A DNA stretch of 64,000 bases, from contig NZ_CP109090.1 of NCBI RefSeq assembly GCF_035917575.1, forward strand, positions 4,898,001 through 4,962,000. Direction: 5' to 3'. This DNA is from Streptomyces sp. NBC_01788. Lineage in GTDB: Bacteria; Actinomycetota; Actinomycetes; Streptomycetales; Streptomycetaceae. Below, piece after piece: positions 26,399 to 34,276 of this stretch (positions are counted from its first letter, which is position 1; every line of letters begins with the position of its first letter). Below the pieces are notes generated by a model. The model did not search any database. It saw nothing but the letters and a program-made list of their open reading frames with translations, and was not told the origin of the DNA. The position numbers and the translations under genes were made by a program.

Positions 26399-27433
26399 CT
26401 GCGAGGCGGCCTGACGGAAGGCGGAGGCCGACCGGCCGAGGCTTTGCGGCGGACCGGACCGTCGTGGGCCGCGGCTGGCCATCCGTCCGCGACATGGATG
26501 ACGACCTTGCCACGCCGGTGCTTCCCGCTGAGCGCCTCGTACGCGGCGCGGGTTTGTGCGAGGGGAACGACCCGGTCGATCTGCGGGTTCAGCCGTCCGC
26601 TCGTGATCAACTCGCTGATGGAGTCGAGCCCGTCACGGTCCGGCTCGACGACGAAGAACACTCCGTGCGCAGCAGGGCCTCGGGCCGCCCTGGGGTCGGG
26701 GGGGCGTCACGATGCTGACGAGGACGCCGCCCGGGCGCAGAACGGTCCAGGACCGGGTCTGGGTGTCGCCGCCGACCGTGTCGAATACGACGTCCACGTC
26801 TGCCACGTGGTCGTCGAACCGGCCGCCTGCGTAGTCGATGACCTTCCGGGCACCGAGGCCCGCGACGAATTCGGTATCGCGGGCCGAGGCGGTCGCGGTG
26901 ACCCGTGCGCCCAGCGCGGCAGCGATCTGTACGGCGAACGAGCCGACGCCTCCGGCGCCGCCGTGGACGAGGACATGCTGGCCGGACTCCAGGTGAGCTT
27001 GGCCGACCAGTCCCTGCCACGCCGTGAGCGCCGGCATAGGGACGGCCGCCGCGCTGCGGTGGTCCAGTCCGGCCGGCTTGGCGGCGAGGATCCCGGCCGG
27101 TACGGCGACGTACTCGGCGGCGGCTCCGTCGCGCAGGAACGGGATGAGTCCGTACACCTCGGCACCCAGGGCCGGAGCTGTGACACCGGCCCCGTGCTCG
27201 ACCACGACACCGGACACCTCGTGCGCGGGAATGACGGGTGTCCGTTCTTGCCCGGATCCGTCGAAGCTGTCGGTCCAGGTGGCGTCCCAGGCAAGCTCTC
27301 CTGCGGTGATGGAGGCGGCCCGTACCGCGACGACGACGTCGCCGGGCCCGGGCCGGGGACGCGGCGCGGTCTCGTAGACCAGTTGTTCGGGACCTCCGCG
27401 CCGGTGAGCGCGTACTGCGCGCATCGTGTCCAT
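26329..27433 (-). pseudogene. frameshifted NADP-dependent zinc-independent oxidoreductase
   Basis: Quinone-oxidoreductase/MDR-family gene broken by a one-base shift. The first part (MDTMRAVRAHRRGG to LRPGGVLVSIVTPP) is normal, with GxGGVG cofactor loop HGGAGGVGSFAVQIA and an AGGAGGTGATC ribosome-binding site. At a run of seven G (26698-26704 on the plus strand) the reading continues into unrelated residues and stops at 26633. Removing one base restores VTPPDPRAARGPAAHGVFFVVEPDRDGL and the family C-terminus ending RRGKVVIHV (about 26491). The restored frame then runs on to a stop at 26329, inside the 3' end of convergent msrA. Either a phase-variable homopolymer, a real pseudogene or a sequencing error. 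Confidence 0.78.
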
Positions 27434-27673
27434 GAGGCGATCACCTCCTGATGATGGGCGGTGCCGTGCCGAAGGCCACGCCGTCACCACCAGCCTCACA
27501 GGTACGACCGAAGCCAGGTATCGCCCATTCAAGGGATCCGTGCTGCCGCGCCGTGCCGATCGAGCACCACACAGCCGACCCGGTAGGCGGAAGCGGCCCC
27601 CGGTTCATGCGCCGGCCGGGTCCGTTCAACTACGCAACTACGAACGCGTCGGACTGTCGCGCGGACCGGCTCG

Positions 27674-28267
27674 TCATCCGAGTAGGTGGGCAAGAAGTCG
27701 GTCTCCAACGGGATAGGGGCGTTCTCGGGGCAACAGCCGGGCGGCGGACTCCAGATCGCCACCGTTGACCAGTGCGTGGATCTCGTGGGCGAGTGGGGTC
27801 ACGTCGCGGATGGCGACCGTCCACTCATCCGCGTAGCGTCGTGCGGCCTCACCGGAGAGGCCGAGTTGCAAAGACCGGTACGGCAGGGGTTGCAGGTGCA
27901 GATCCCGCTCGGGGTCCCACTGCACGCGAGCGGGCGCGCGCTTCAACTGACGCTGCCAGGCGGCCCGGTCGGGGTGTACCCCGCGGACGTAGCTCGACAG
28001 GCACGCGTGACGCAGCGCCCACTCGAAGCCGTCACGGCTGATCTCGACCGCGAGAACGGTCTCCTGCCCCTCCTTGGCGCCCCAGCCGCATCGGTACATC
28101 ATCCACAGAAACGACGGCTTGATCCACGTCATCCTGTCCCGCTTCCACGCGGCGGGGAAACGGCCCGCCCGGACGGCGGGCAGGCCGATTTCCGGGGCGT
28201 ACGCCTGGTAGACGGTGATCGTGGAGTCCGCGTGGGCCGCACGGATCCCGCGTTGCGGTTGTTCCAT
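27674..28267 (-). CDS. DUF4291 family protein
   Basis: A 197-aa soluble protein. The opening IRAAHADSTITVYQAYAPEIG and the following FPAAWKRDRMTWIKPSFLWMMYRCGWGAKEGQETVLAVEI are the recognisable DUF4291 signature (R-A-x-Y/H-D-x-x-T-I-x-V-Y-Q-A-Y and M-T-W-I-K-P-S-F-x-W-M-M-Y-R). The conserved Trp/Arg/Lys residues suggest an enzyme or nucleic-acid-binding fold, but the function is unknown. It ends shortly after LARLLPRERPYPV-like sequence. Single gene; no operon partner within 240 bp on either side. Confidence 0.85.
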   Translation of the reverse strand: MEQPQRGIRAAHADSTITVYQAYAPEIGLPAVRAGRFPAAWKRDRMTWIKPSFLWMMYRCGWGAKEGQETVLAVEISRDGFEWALRHACLSSYVRGVHPDRAAWQRQLKRAPARVQWDPERDLHLQPLPYRSLQLGLSGEAARRYADEWTVAIRDVTPLAHEIHALVNGGDLESAARLLPRERPYPVGDRLLAHLLG

Positions 28268-28641
28268 GGCGTACAGCCTGGAGTCAGCCGTTTCAGGCGG
28301 CCACTGATTTTCGACTGCCGTTTCACTGCGACGGAGAGCGCCGGCCGCAGCACCGTGCGCATTGCCGGCCCATGGCGCCTGCTTCAGTACCTACCGCGCT
28401 ACCGCCGGCTGCTTGTCCGCGACCTCCCGGCGCCGGAGCGATGCCCGTCGGGCAGGACGCCGGTCGGGCACGGGGCGGGCCCGTCCGTCACAACGGGCCC
28501 GTCGCTTCCGCCGGTCCCGCGTGCGCGGGCGGCGGCATCCAGGACAACGATCCCGCTGCCGTCGTCATTCCGGCGGGCGTATCGGCTTCCGCCCCGGCGG
28601 GGCAGGCGGTTGGGCCCGTCCGGGTGCGCGGCCGGGGCCTG
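28268..28641. other. gene-free spacer with a GC hairpin
   Basis: About 370 bp between two minus-strand genes with no plausible coding frame. GGGCCCGT at 28477-28484 pairs with ACGGGCCC at 28493-28500 and could end transcripts coming from the TPR-like gene on the right. Nothing else stands out. Confidence 0.45.
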
Positions 28642-29760
28642 TCAGTGGTGCAGCGTCGCCGGGCTGCCGCCGTTGGCCTCGTAGCCCGCCACGGCCAGCG
28701 CCCGGTAGACGGCGAACTCCGCCGCCGGGTCCTCGGACAGGGTCCACGGCACCGCGCCCACATGGCCGTCGACGTATATGAGCTGGCTCATCGCCTCCGC
28801 CCAGCGCTCGGAGCGGACCAGGAAGAAGAGCAGCAGATGGCGGACGTGGGCGAGCATCGGGTCGTCGGGGCGGGCCGCGTGCACCGCGAAGAGCGCGCCG
28901 TGGATCGCCTTGGTCACGACCTCACTCTCGTAGAAGCCCCTGACCAGGTTGACCTCGGGCAGGTGCTCGAAGACCGCGAACAGCGGCATGGCCGCCAGCA
29001 GCGAACCCCGGGGCGCACGAGCCGCGGCGGCCTCCGCGAAGGAGTACGCCAGCTCACGCGAGCCGTGCCACTTCTCGCACCAGTAGTGCAGGGCCGCCAG
29101 ATGCGCCCCCGTGTGGGCCGGCGCGCGGTCGAGGATCTTCAGCCACAGCTTCTCGAACTCCGGGTGCGAGTACGCCAGGCCCCGCGCCACGGACAGCTCG
29201 ACGATGCAGGGAACCGGGTCGCCCGGGGCCAGCAGCGCCGCCTGCCCGCACACCTCCCGGGCCTCCTCCATGATGATCCGGAACTCGTTCGTGCCCGGCG
29301 TGGCCGTACGCCACGCCTGCTGCACGAGGAACTCGGCGTACACCGCCGCGCCGCCCGGGTCCTTGGGCGCCTCGGCCCGCCACACCCGCAGCCACTGCGT
29401 TCCGGGCGTCTCGCTGACCCCGCCCGGCCGCTGCTGGAGCTCCACCGAGGCCGCCCCGGCGAAGGCCTGCACGCGCTGCCAGCGCAGCTCGCCCTCCTTC
29501 TCCGTGCCTGCGAGGAGCTGGGAGGCGGCGCGGTAGTCCTGCGTGCGCTGCACCAGCTCCAGGACGTCCAGCAGGTCCTGGTCCGGTCCGGGCATGCGGA
29601 CGTCGAGCTCCTCCTGCCGGACGAATCCGTAGTTCGCCGGGTCCGCGGCGTCCGGATGCCCCGGCGGAACCTGCCCGATGCCGGCACGGCTGCGCCTGAG
29701 GAACGGGACCAGCACGAAGCCCAGCATGGCCAGCGCCATCACGACCCAGAGAATCTCCAT
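28642..29760 (-). CDS. membrane-anchored TPR-like protein
   Basis: Protein of 372 aa with a single N-terminal hydrophobic segment (MEILWVVMALAMLGFVLVPF, residues 1-20) followed by RRSR, so it is anchored with a cytoplasmic body. The rest is entirely helical and Ala/Glu/Leu-rich with TPR-like helix pairs (for example LDVLELVQRTQDYRAASQLLAG, EFRIIMEEAREVCGQAALLAPGDP, WLKILDRAPAHTGAHLAALHYW). Several conserved Trp are present. No enzymatic motif was found. Size and position match a conserved Streptomyces hypothetical gene next to metB. It is divergent from metB with 130 bp between the starts. Confidence 0.8.
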   Translation of the reverse strand: MEILWVVMALAMLGFVLVPFLRRSRAGIGQVPPGHPDAADPANYGFVRQEELDVRMPGPDQDLLDVLELVQRTQDYRAASQLLAGTEKEGELRWQRVQAFAGAASVELQQRPGGVSETPGTQWLRVWRAEAPKDPGGAAVYAEFLVQQAWRTATPGTNEFRIIMEEAREVCGQAALLAPGDPVPCIVELSVARGLAYSHPEFEKLWLKILDRAPAHTGAHLAALHYWCEKWHGSRELAYSFAEAAAARAPRGSLLAAMPLFAVFEHLPEVNLVRGFYESEVVTKAIHGALFAVHAARPDDPMLAHVRHLLLFFLVRSERWAEAMSQLIYVDGHVGAVPWTLSEDPAAEFAVYRALAVAGYEANGGSPATLHH

Positions 29761-29890
29761 GCGACAAGCGAACCAGACGGTGCCGACACTTGGCCAACCT
29801 GTGCCGCGAGCCTGTGGAAAACCCTGCCCGCTGTGCCGCCCGGGACCCGCGGTCCCGCACCACCCCCACAAGCGCACTACCCTCGGGCCC

Positions 29891-31045
29891 ATGAGCGACA
29901 GGCACATCAGTGAGCACTTCGAGACGCTCGCGATTCACGCGGGCAACACGGCCGACCCCCGGACCGGGGCGGTCGTCCCGCCGATCTACCAGGTCTCGAC
30001 CTACAAGCAGGACGGCGTGGGCGGTCTGCGCGACGGCTACGAGTACAGCCGCAGCGCCAATCCGACCAGGACCGCCCTGGAGGAGAACCTCGCCGCCCTG
30101 GAGGGCGGCCGTCGCGGACTCGCGTTCGCGTCCGGACTGGCGGCCGAGGACTGCCTGTTGCGTACGCTGCTCAGCCCCGGCGACCACGTCGTGATCCCCA
30201 ACGACGCCTACGGCGGCACGTTCCGCCTGTTCGCCAAGGTCGTCTCCCGGTGGGGTGTGGAGTGGTCGGTCGCGGACACCGCGGACCCGGCCGCGGTACG
30301 TGCCGCCATCACACCCAAGACCAAGGCCGTATGGGTGGAGACCCCCTCCAACCCGCTGCTCGGCATCACCGACATCGCCGCGGTCGCCCAGGTCGCCCGG
30401 GACGCGGGCGCGCGGCTCGTCGTCGACAACACCTTCGCGACGCCCTACCTTCAGCAGCCGCTCGCGCTCGGCGCGGACGTGGTCGTGCACTCGCTGACCA
30501 AGTACATGGGCGGTCACTCGGACGTCGTCGGCGGCGCGCTGATCGTCGGCGACGCCGCGCTGGGCGAGGAACTGGCGTTCCACCAGAACGCGATGGGCGC
30601 CGTCGCCGGCCCCTTCGACTCCTGGCTGGTGCTGCGCGGCACCAAGACGCTCGCGGTGCGCATGGACCGGCACAGCGAGAACGCGACGAAGGTCGCCGAC
30701 ATGCTGACCCGGCACGCGCGCGTGAGCCAGGTCCTCTACCCGGGGCTGCCGGAGCACCCCGGTCACGAGGTGGCCGCCAAGCAGATGAAGGCGTTCGGCG
30801 GCATGATCTCCTTCCGGGTCGAGGGCGGCGAGGAGGCGGCCGTCGAGGTCTGCAACCGCGCCAAGGTGTTCACGCTCGGCGAGTCCCTGGGCGGTGTCGA
30901 GTCGCTGATCGAGCACCCCGGGCGCATGACGCACGCGTCCGTGGTGGGCTCCGCCCTCGAGGTGCCCGGTGACCTGGTGCGCCTGTCCGTGGGCATCGAG
31001 AACGTCGACGACCTGCTCGAGGACCTGAAGCAGGCCCTCGGCTAG
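29891..31045 (+). CDS. metB: cystathionine gamma-synthase
   Basis: PLP enzyme (384 aa) of the Cys/Met metabolism family that condenses O-acetyl/O-succinylhomoserine with cysteine to cystathionine. Motifs are HFETLAIHAGN, PPIYQVSTYKQDGVG, YEYSRSANPTRTALEENLAALEGG, VVDNTFATPYLQQPL and the Schiff-base Lys204 in VHSLTKYMGGHSDVVGG. The SLGGVESLIEHP loop near the C-terminus is typical of the MetB/cystathionine gamma-lyase branch, so a lyase or mixed activity cannot be excluded from sequence alone. The next gene is convergent and directly adjacent (stop codons abut at 31045/31046). Confidence 0.94.
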   Translation: MSDRHISEHFETLAIHAGNTADPRTGAVVPPIYQVSTYKQDGVGGLRDGYEYSRSANPTRTALEENLAALEGGRRGLAFASGLAAEDCLLRTLLSPGDHVVIPNDAYGGTFRLFAKVVSRWGVEWSVADTADPAAVRAAITPKTKAVWVETPSNPLLGITDIAAVAQVARDAGARLVVDNTFATPYLQQPLALGADVVVHSLTKYMGGHSDVVGGALIVGDAALGEELAFHQNAMGAVAGPFDSWLVLRGTKTLAVRMDRHSENATKVADMLTRHARVSQVLYPGLPEHPGHEVAAKQMKAFGGMISFRVEGGEEAAVEVCNRAKVFTLGESLGGVESLIEHPGRMTHASVVGSALEVPGDLVRLSVGIENVDDLLEDLKQALG

Positions 31046-31405
31046 TCACCAGCCGGTCACGGGTGGAGTCGTCTGCGACGGCGGTTCCACCCAGGGGCGG
31101 GCCGTCAGCGCCCACACCGTGAAGGCCACGGCCGCCGCGGCCAGCACCAGCCACATCATCCGGCGGGCGGCCGTGCGGCGGCGCAGCATCCGCCCCCCGC
31201 GCCGTACGGCGTCCTCGTACAGCTCCGGGGGCACCTGCGGTGGTCGCTGTTCCAGGATCCGCCGTACGGCAGCTTCCCGTTCGGACCGGTTCACGGTCGC
31301 CACCGGCCACAGGAGCCACGCAGGCCACATGGACCGCGCAGGCCACATGGACCGCGCAGGCCACGGAAGCCGGCTCCCCGCGATCCACTCATCAGCGCGA
31401 TCCAT
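31046..31405 (-). CDS. small single-span membrane protein downstream of sigma factor
   Basis: 119 aa if started at the ATG at 31405, which directly follows the sigma-factor stop. Starts at GTG 31303 or 31294 would give about 82-85 aa. The conserved-looking part is NRSEREAAVRRILEQRPPQVPPELYEDAVRRGGRMLRRRTAARRM-type basic helices followed by one membrane span (about residues 83-103) and a short outside tail. The segment upstream of the GTGs encodes repeats (ARSMWP)x2 created by an 18-bp tandem repeat and may be non-coding. Being co-transcribed with an ECF-like sigma factor, it could act as a partner or anti-sigma-like protein. That is inference; no anti-sigma motif (H-x3-C-x2-C) is present. Confidence 0.6.
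   Translation of the reverse strand: MDRADEWIAGSRLPWPARSMWPARSMWPAWLLWPVATVNRSEREAAVRRILEQRPPQVPPELYEDAVRRGGRMLRRRTAARRMMWLVLAAAAVAFTVWALTARPWVEPPSQTTPPVTGW
31320..31366. repeat. 18-bp tandem repeat, about 2.5 copies
   Basis: The unit GCAGGCCACATGGACCGC occurs at 31320-31337 and 31338-31355 with a partial copy to 31366. The length is a multiple of three, so copy changes would not shift a frame. It lies at the 5' end of the small membrane-protein gene. Confidence 0.85.
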
Positions 31406-31909
31406 TCATGAGGCCGCCGCCCCGGCCCCACCGACCGCCGGTGCCCGGCGCACCGGAGCGCGGGTGAGCGTCGTGATCGCGCGGTCGCAGAGGACGCGGA
31501 CCCGGTCCGCGGGCAGGCCCAGCAGGGCCGCCGCCTGTTCCTCGGCCAGCCCCTCGTACAGCCTGAGGACGACGATCAGGCGTTCCTGGGCCGTGAGCGC
31601 GGCCAGGGCGCCGGGCGGCCTGCGGCGGTTGCGGCCCGGACCGCCGCGGTGGTGCCACGCCTCGCGGGCGAAGCGGGCGGCCAGATGCCGGCGGGCGTGG
31701 TGGTACGGGTCCTCGCCGCGCAGCCGGTCCCAGCACGCGTACGTGTGCGCCACGGCGAGGGTCAGCAGGCGCCGCGCGCGCGGATTGGCGCCGGGGGCCT
31801 CGGCGGTGAGCAGTGTGGCGGCCTGCAGCAGCCGCCCGGCCGCGCCCGCGACGAACGCCTCGAACTCCCGGGCCCGGCGAGCACCTCGGGCCGCCTGCCG
31901 CTCTCGCAC
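31406..31909 (-). CDS. sigma-70 (ECF/SigE-type) RNA polymerase sigma factor
   Basis: Sigma factor of 167 aa if started at the GTG at 31909, which has a GGGGAGG ribosome-binding site. Region 2-like sequence begins REFEAFVAGAAGRLLQAATLLT, characteristic of the Streptomyces SigE/SigM-like short sigma group. It is followed by RRLLTLAVAHTYACWDRL. Region 4 is LTAQERLIVVLRLYEGLAEEQAAALLGLPADRVRVLCDRAI, a clear helix-turn-helix. The intermediate region is Arg/Pro-rich. The product probably drives a small regulon in response to an unknown signal; the adjacent membrane protein is the obvious candidate partner. Confidence 0.8.
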   Translation of the reverse strand: MRERQAARGARRAREFEAFVAGAAGRLLQAATLLTAEAPGANPRARRLLTLAVAHTYACWDRLRGEDPYHHARRHLAARFAREAWHHRGGPGRNRRRPPGALAALTAQERLIVVLRLYEGLAEEQAAALLGLPADRVRVLCDRAITTLTRAPVRRAPAVGGAGAAAS

Positions 31910-31971
31910 CGCGCCTCCCCCCAAGGGCGACCGTGACCGCGGGACCCGTTCTCGTACGGCCTCCTGAACCG

Positions 31972-32052
31972 CGCACGACGACCAGGCATGACGGTCAGGC
32001 GTGACGACCAGGCACGACGGCCGGGACGGCCGGGCAGGACGACCCGGCACGA
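31972..32052. repeat. degenerate ACGACCAGGC-type short repeats
   Basis: Variants of rCGACCAGGCa/GACGGCCGGG recur with a period of about 10-12 bp (CACGACGACCAGGC, GACGGTCAGGC, GACGACCAGGC, GACGGCCGGG twice, GACGACCCGGC). They lie in the spacer ahead of the sigma-factor gene. They are too short and irregular for a CRISPR. They may be slippage sequence or a multi-site operator. Confidence 0.5.
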
Positions 32053-32139
32053 GGAGGGCCCGGTCTCATCTGAGGGCAAGGACGGCCCGTCGGTCAAGAG
32101 CCGCGTTCACATCCCGCGGACCGCACGCGGCCGGGGACT

Positions 32140-32655
32140 TCAGGACGCCGAGGGGGAGTCCGTCTGCGGTATGCCCTGGCGGGCGGCGAGGGCGTCGTTG
32201 AAGCGGGTCAGCAGTGAGCAGAAGGTCTCGCGTTCCGCCGGTTCCCAGTCGTGGGTCAGCTCGGCCATCAGCTGCCGTCTGGACGAGCGGACCTCCTCCA
32301 GCCGCGACAGCCCGCGCGGGGAGAGCTGGAGCACCACGGCCCGCCCGTCCTCGGGGTGCGAGGTGCGCTTGACGAGGCCGGTGTCGACGAGCGGAGCGAC
32401 CTGTCGGGTGACGGTGGAGGAGTCGATGCCCATGCTCGCCGCGAGCGCCTTGACACCCATCGGGCCCTCTTTGTCGAGGCGGTTGAGCAGCAGGTACGCG
32501 GCGCGGTCCATGGAGTTGCGCACTTGTCCGACGCCGCCGAGGCGGGTCTGCTCGGCCCGGCGGGCGAACACCGCCACCTCGTGCTGGAGGGTGTCGAGAA
32601 GACCGGTGTCACCGACGGTCGTCCCGTCCGTCGACATGTCGGGGGGTGTGGGCAT
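32140..32655 (-). CDS. MarR-family transcriptional regulator
   Basis: Winged-helix repressor of about 171 aa. The start is uncertain: ATG at 32655 (MPTPPDMSTDG) or 32637; neither has a strong ribosome-binding site. The DNA-binding core is RAAYLLLNRLDKEGPMGVKALAASMGIDSSTVTRQVAPLVDTGLVKRTSHPEDGRAVVLQLSPRGL, a textbook MarR wing with the D-x-R motif. Long helices at both ends form the dimer interface. It is divergent from ilvA (about 145 bp), so it may control itself and possibly threonine deaminase. The ligand is unknown. Confidence 0.9.
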   Translation of the reverse strand: MPTPPDMSTDGTTVGDTGLLDTLQHEVAVFARRAEQTRLGGVGQVRNSMDRAAYLLLNRLDKEGPMGVKALAASMGIDSSTVTRQVAPLVDTGLVKRTSHPEDGRAVVLQLSPRGLSRLEEVRSSRRQLMAELTHDWEPAERETFCSLLTRFNDALAARQGIPQTDSPSAS

Positions 32656-32799
32656 GTCCGGGGGCTCGCTTCTGGAGAGCTGCTGGGTTGGGGGACAGGT
32701 TACGCGGACTGGTGGCAAGTCGTACCGGCGCTGCGCGATCCGGGTCTCGGAGGATGGTCACAACGGCGTCCGCGGCCTGTGAACTGCGAGACTTGAGGC

Positions 32800-34029
32800 A
32801 TGAGCTACAGCACGGCAGGCTCCCCCTGGCCGGTCACCCTGGACGACGTGCGCGGCGCGCAGAAGATGCTCTCCGGGGTGGCACGGGTGACCGCGATGGA
32901 GGGCAGCAGGCACCTGTCCGGCCTGGTGGGCGCGCCGGTGCACCTGAAGTGCGAGAACCTTCAGCGGACGGGTTCGTTCAAGCTGCGCGGCGCCTACGTC
33001 AGGATCGCGGGACTGCTGCCCGAGGAGCGTGCCGCCGGGGTGGTGGCGGCGAGCGCCGGCAACCACGCGCAGGGCGTCGCGCTGGCGTCGTCGCTGCTCG
33101 GGGTGCACTCGACGGTGTTCATGCCGAGGGGCGCCCCGCTGCCGAAGATCAGCGCCACGCGGGACTACGGCGCCGAGGTGCGACTGTACGGCCAGGTGGT
33201 CGACGAGACGCTGGCCGCCGCCCAGGAGTACGCGGACCGGACGGGCGCGGTGTTCATCCACCCGTTCGACCATCCGGACGTCATCGCGGGCCAGGGCACG
33301 GTGGGCCTGGAGATCCTGGAGCAGTGCCCTCAGGTGGGCACGATCGTCGTCGGAATCGGCGGCGGCGGGCTCGCGGCCGGCATCGCGGTGGCGGTGAAGT
33401 CGCTGCGGCCGGACGTGCGGATCGTCGGGGTGCAGGCGGCGGGCTCGGCGGCGTACCCGCCCTCGCTTGCGGCGGGCCGTCCGGTGACGGTCGGCACCCC
33501 GGTGACGATGGCCGACGGCATCAGGGTCGGGCGGCCGGGCGACGTGCCGTTCGGGATCCTGCGCGAACTGCTGGACGAGGTGCGCACGGTCACCGAGGAC
33601 GAGCTGTCCGCCGCGCTGCTGCTGTGCCTGGAGCGGGCCAAACTGGTGGTCGAGCCGGCCGGGGCGAGCCCGGTCGCGGCGCTGCTGGGCCGTTCGGGCC
33701 CCCTGTCCGGTCCGGTGGTGGCGGTGCTGTCCGGCGGGAACGTCGATCCGGTGCTGCTCCAGCGGGTACTGCGGTACGGCATGGCCGCACAGGGCCGCTA
33801 CCTGGCGGTCCGGCTGCGGCTGACCGACCGGCCGGGCGCACTCGCCACGCTGCTGGGGGTGCTGTCGGCGGTCGACGCAAACGTCCTCGACGTCAGCCAC
33901 GTCCGGACCGATCCACGGCTCGGACTCGCGGAGGCGGAGGTGGAGCTGCACCTGGAGACGAAGGGGCCGACGCACTGCGCCGAGGTCGGTCAGTCCCTGC
34001 GGGAGTCCGGCTACACGGTCATCGACTGA
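32800..34029 (+). CDS. ilvA: threonine ammonia-lyase (threonine deaminase)
   Basis: PLP enzyme (409 aa) converting L-threonine to 2-oxobutanoate plus ammonia, the entry to isoleucine synthesis and a source of propionyl-CoA precursors. The PLP Lys61 lies in RTGSFKLRGAYVRI. The Asn loop is AASAGNHAQGVALA and the phosphate loop is GIGGGGLAAGIA. The C-terminal LSGGNVDP and a single ACT-like domain (LRLTDRPGALATLLGVLSAVDANVLDVSHVRTD, residues about 330-409) follow. A single short ACT domain is typical of the 400-aa class that may be catabolic or feedback-insensitive, unlike the 500-aa biosynthetic enzyme with two ACT domains. Confidence 0.95.
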   Translation: MSYSTAGSPWPVTLDDVRGAQKMLSGVARVTAMEGSRHLSGLVGAPVHLKCENLQRTGSFKLRGAYVRIAGLLPEERAAGVVAASAGNHAQGVALASSLLGVHSTVFMPRGAPLPKISATRDYGAEVRLYGQVVDETLAAAQEYADRTGAVFIHPFDHPDVIAGQGTVGLEILEQCPQVGTIVVGIGGGGLAAGIAVAVKSLRPDVRIVGVQAAGSAAYPPSLAAGRPVTVGTPVTMADGIRVGRPGDVPFGILRELLDEVRTVTEDELSAALLLCLERAKLVVEPAGASPVAALLGRSGPLSGPVVAVLSGGNVDPVLLQRVLRYGMAAQGRYLAVRLRLTDRPGALATLLGVLSAVDANVLDVSHVRTDPRLGLAEAEVELHLETKGPTHCAEVGQSLRESGYTVID

Positions 34030-34121
34030 GCCCGCCCTCCGCCGGGCGGTCGGGCGGCGGACGAGCGGAACACGGAGGTCACCAGTCCTTCCTCACTCGT
34101 TCGGGAAATCCCATTGAGCAG

Positions 34122-34137
34122 ACGCGATACATCGCGT
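34122..34137 (+). promoter_or_regulatory. perfect palindrome upstream of ABC exporter operon
   Basis: ACGCGATACATCGCGT has perfect 7-bp arms around a 2-bp spacer. It overlaps an AT-rich patch (ATACATCGCGTTATGG) about 140 bp before the ATPase start and is a likely operator, of TetR/PadR style as often seen ahead of DrrAB-type pumps. The regulator gene is not adjacent. Confidence 0.6.
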
Positions 34138-34276
34138 TATGGTGTGTCGTGTTCGCGAACGGGCGGCGCGGTCTGCGTGGACGCGGCCCGGACGTGGCGC
34201 GGACGAAAATTCCCAGCGGAACAACACCTGCCTCTCTAGGCTTTTCCGACCCATCCCCGACGACGTGGAGACTCAT

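Noticed and set aside
28372..28640. Open plus-strand frame in the spacer next to the DUF4291 gene
   Set aside because: It has no ribosome-binding site and low-complexity Ala/Pro/Gly translation, and it continues as antisense of the TPR-like gene.
31972..32052. Repeats ahead of the sigma-factor gene considered as CRISPR or iteron origin
   Set aside because: The repeats are degenerate, about 10 bp long, without spacers and with no replication gene nearby.
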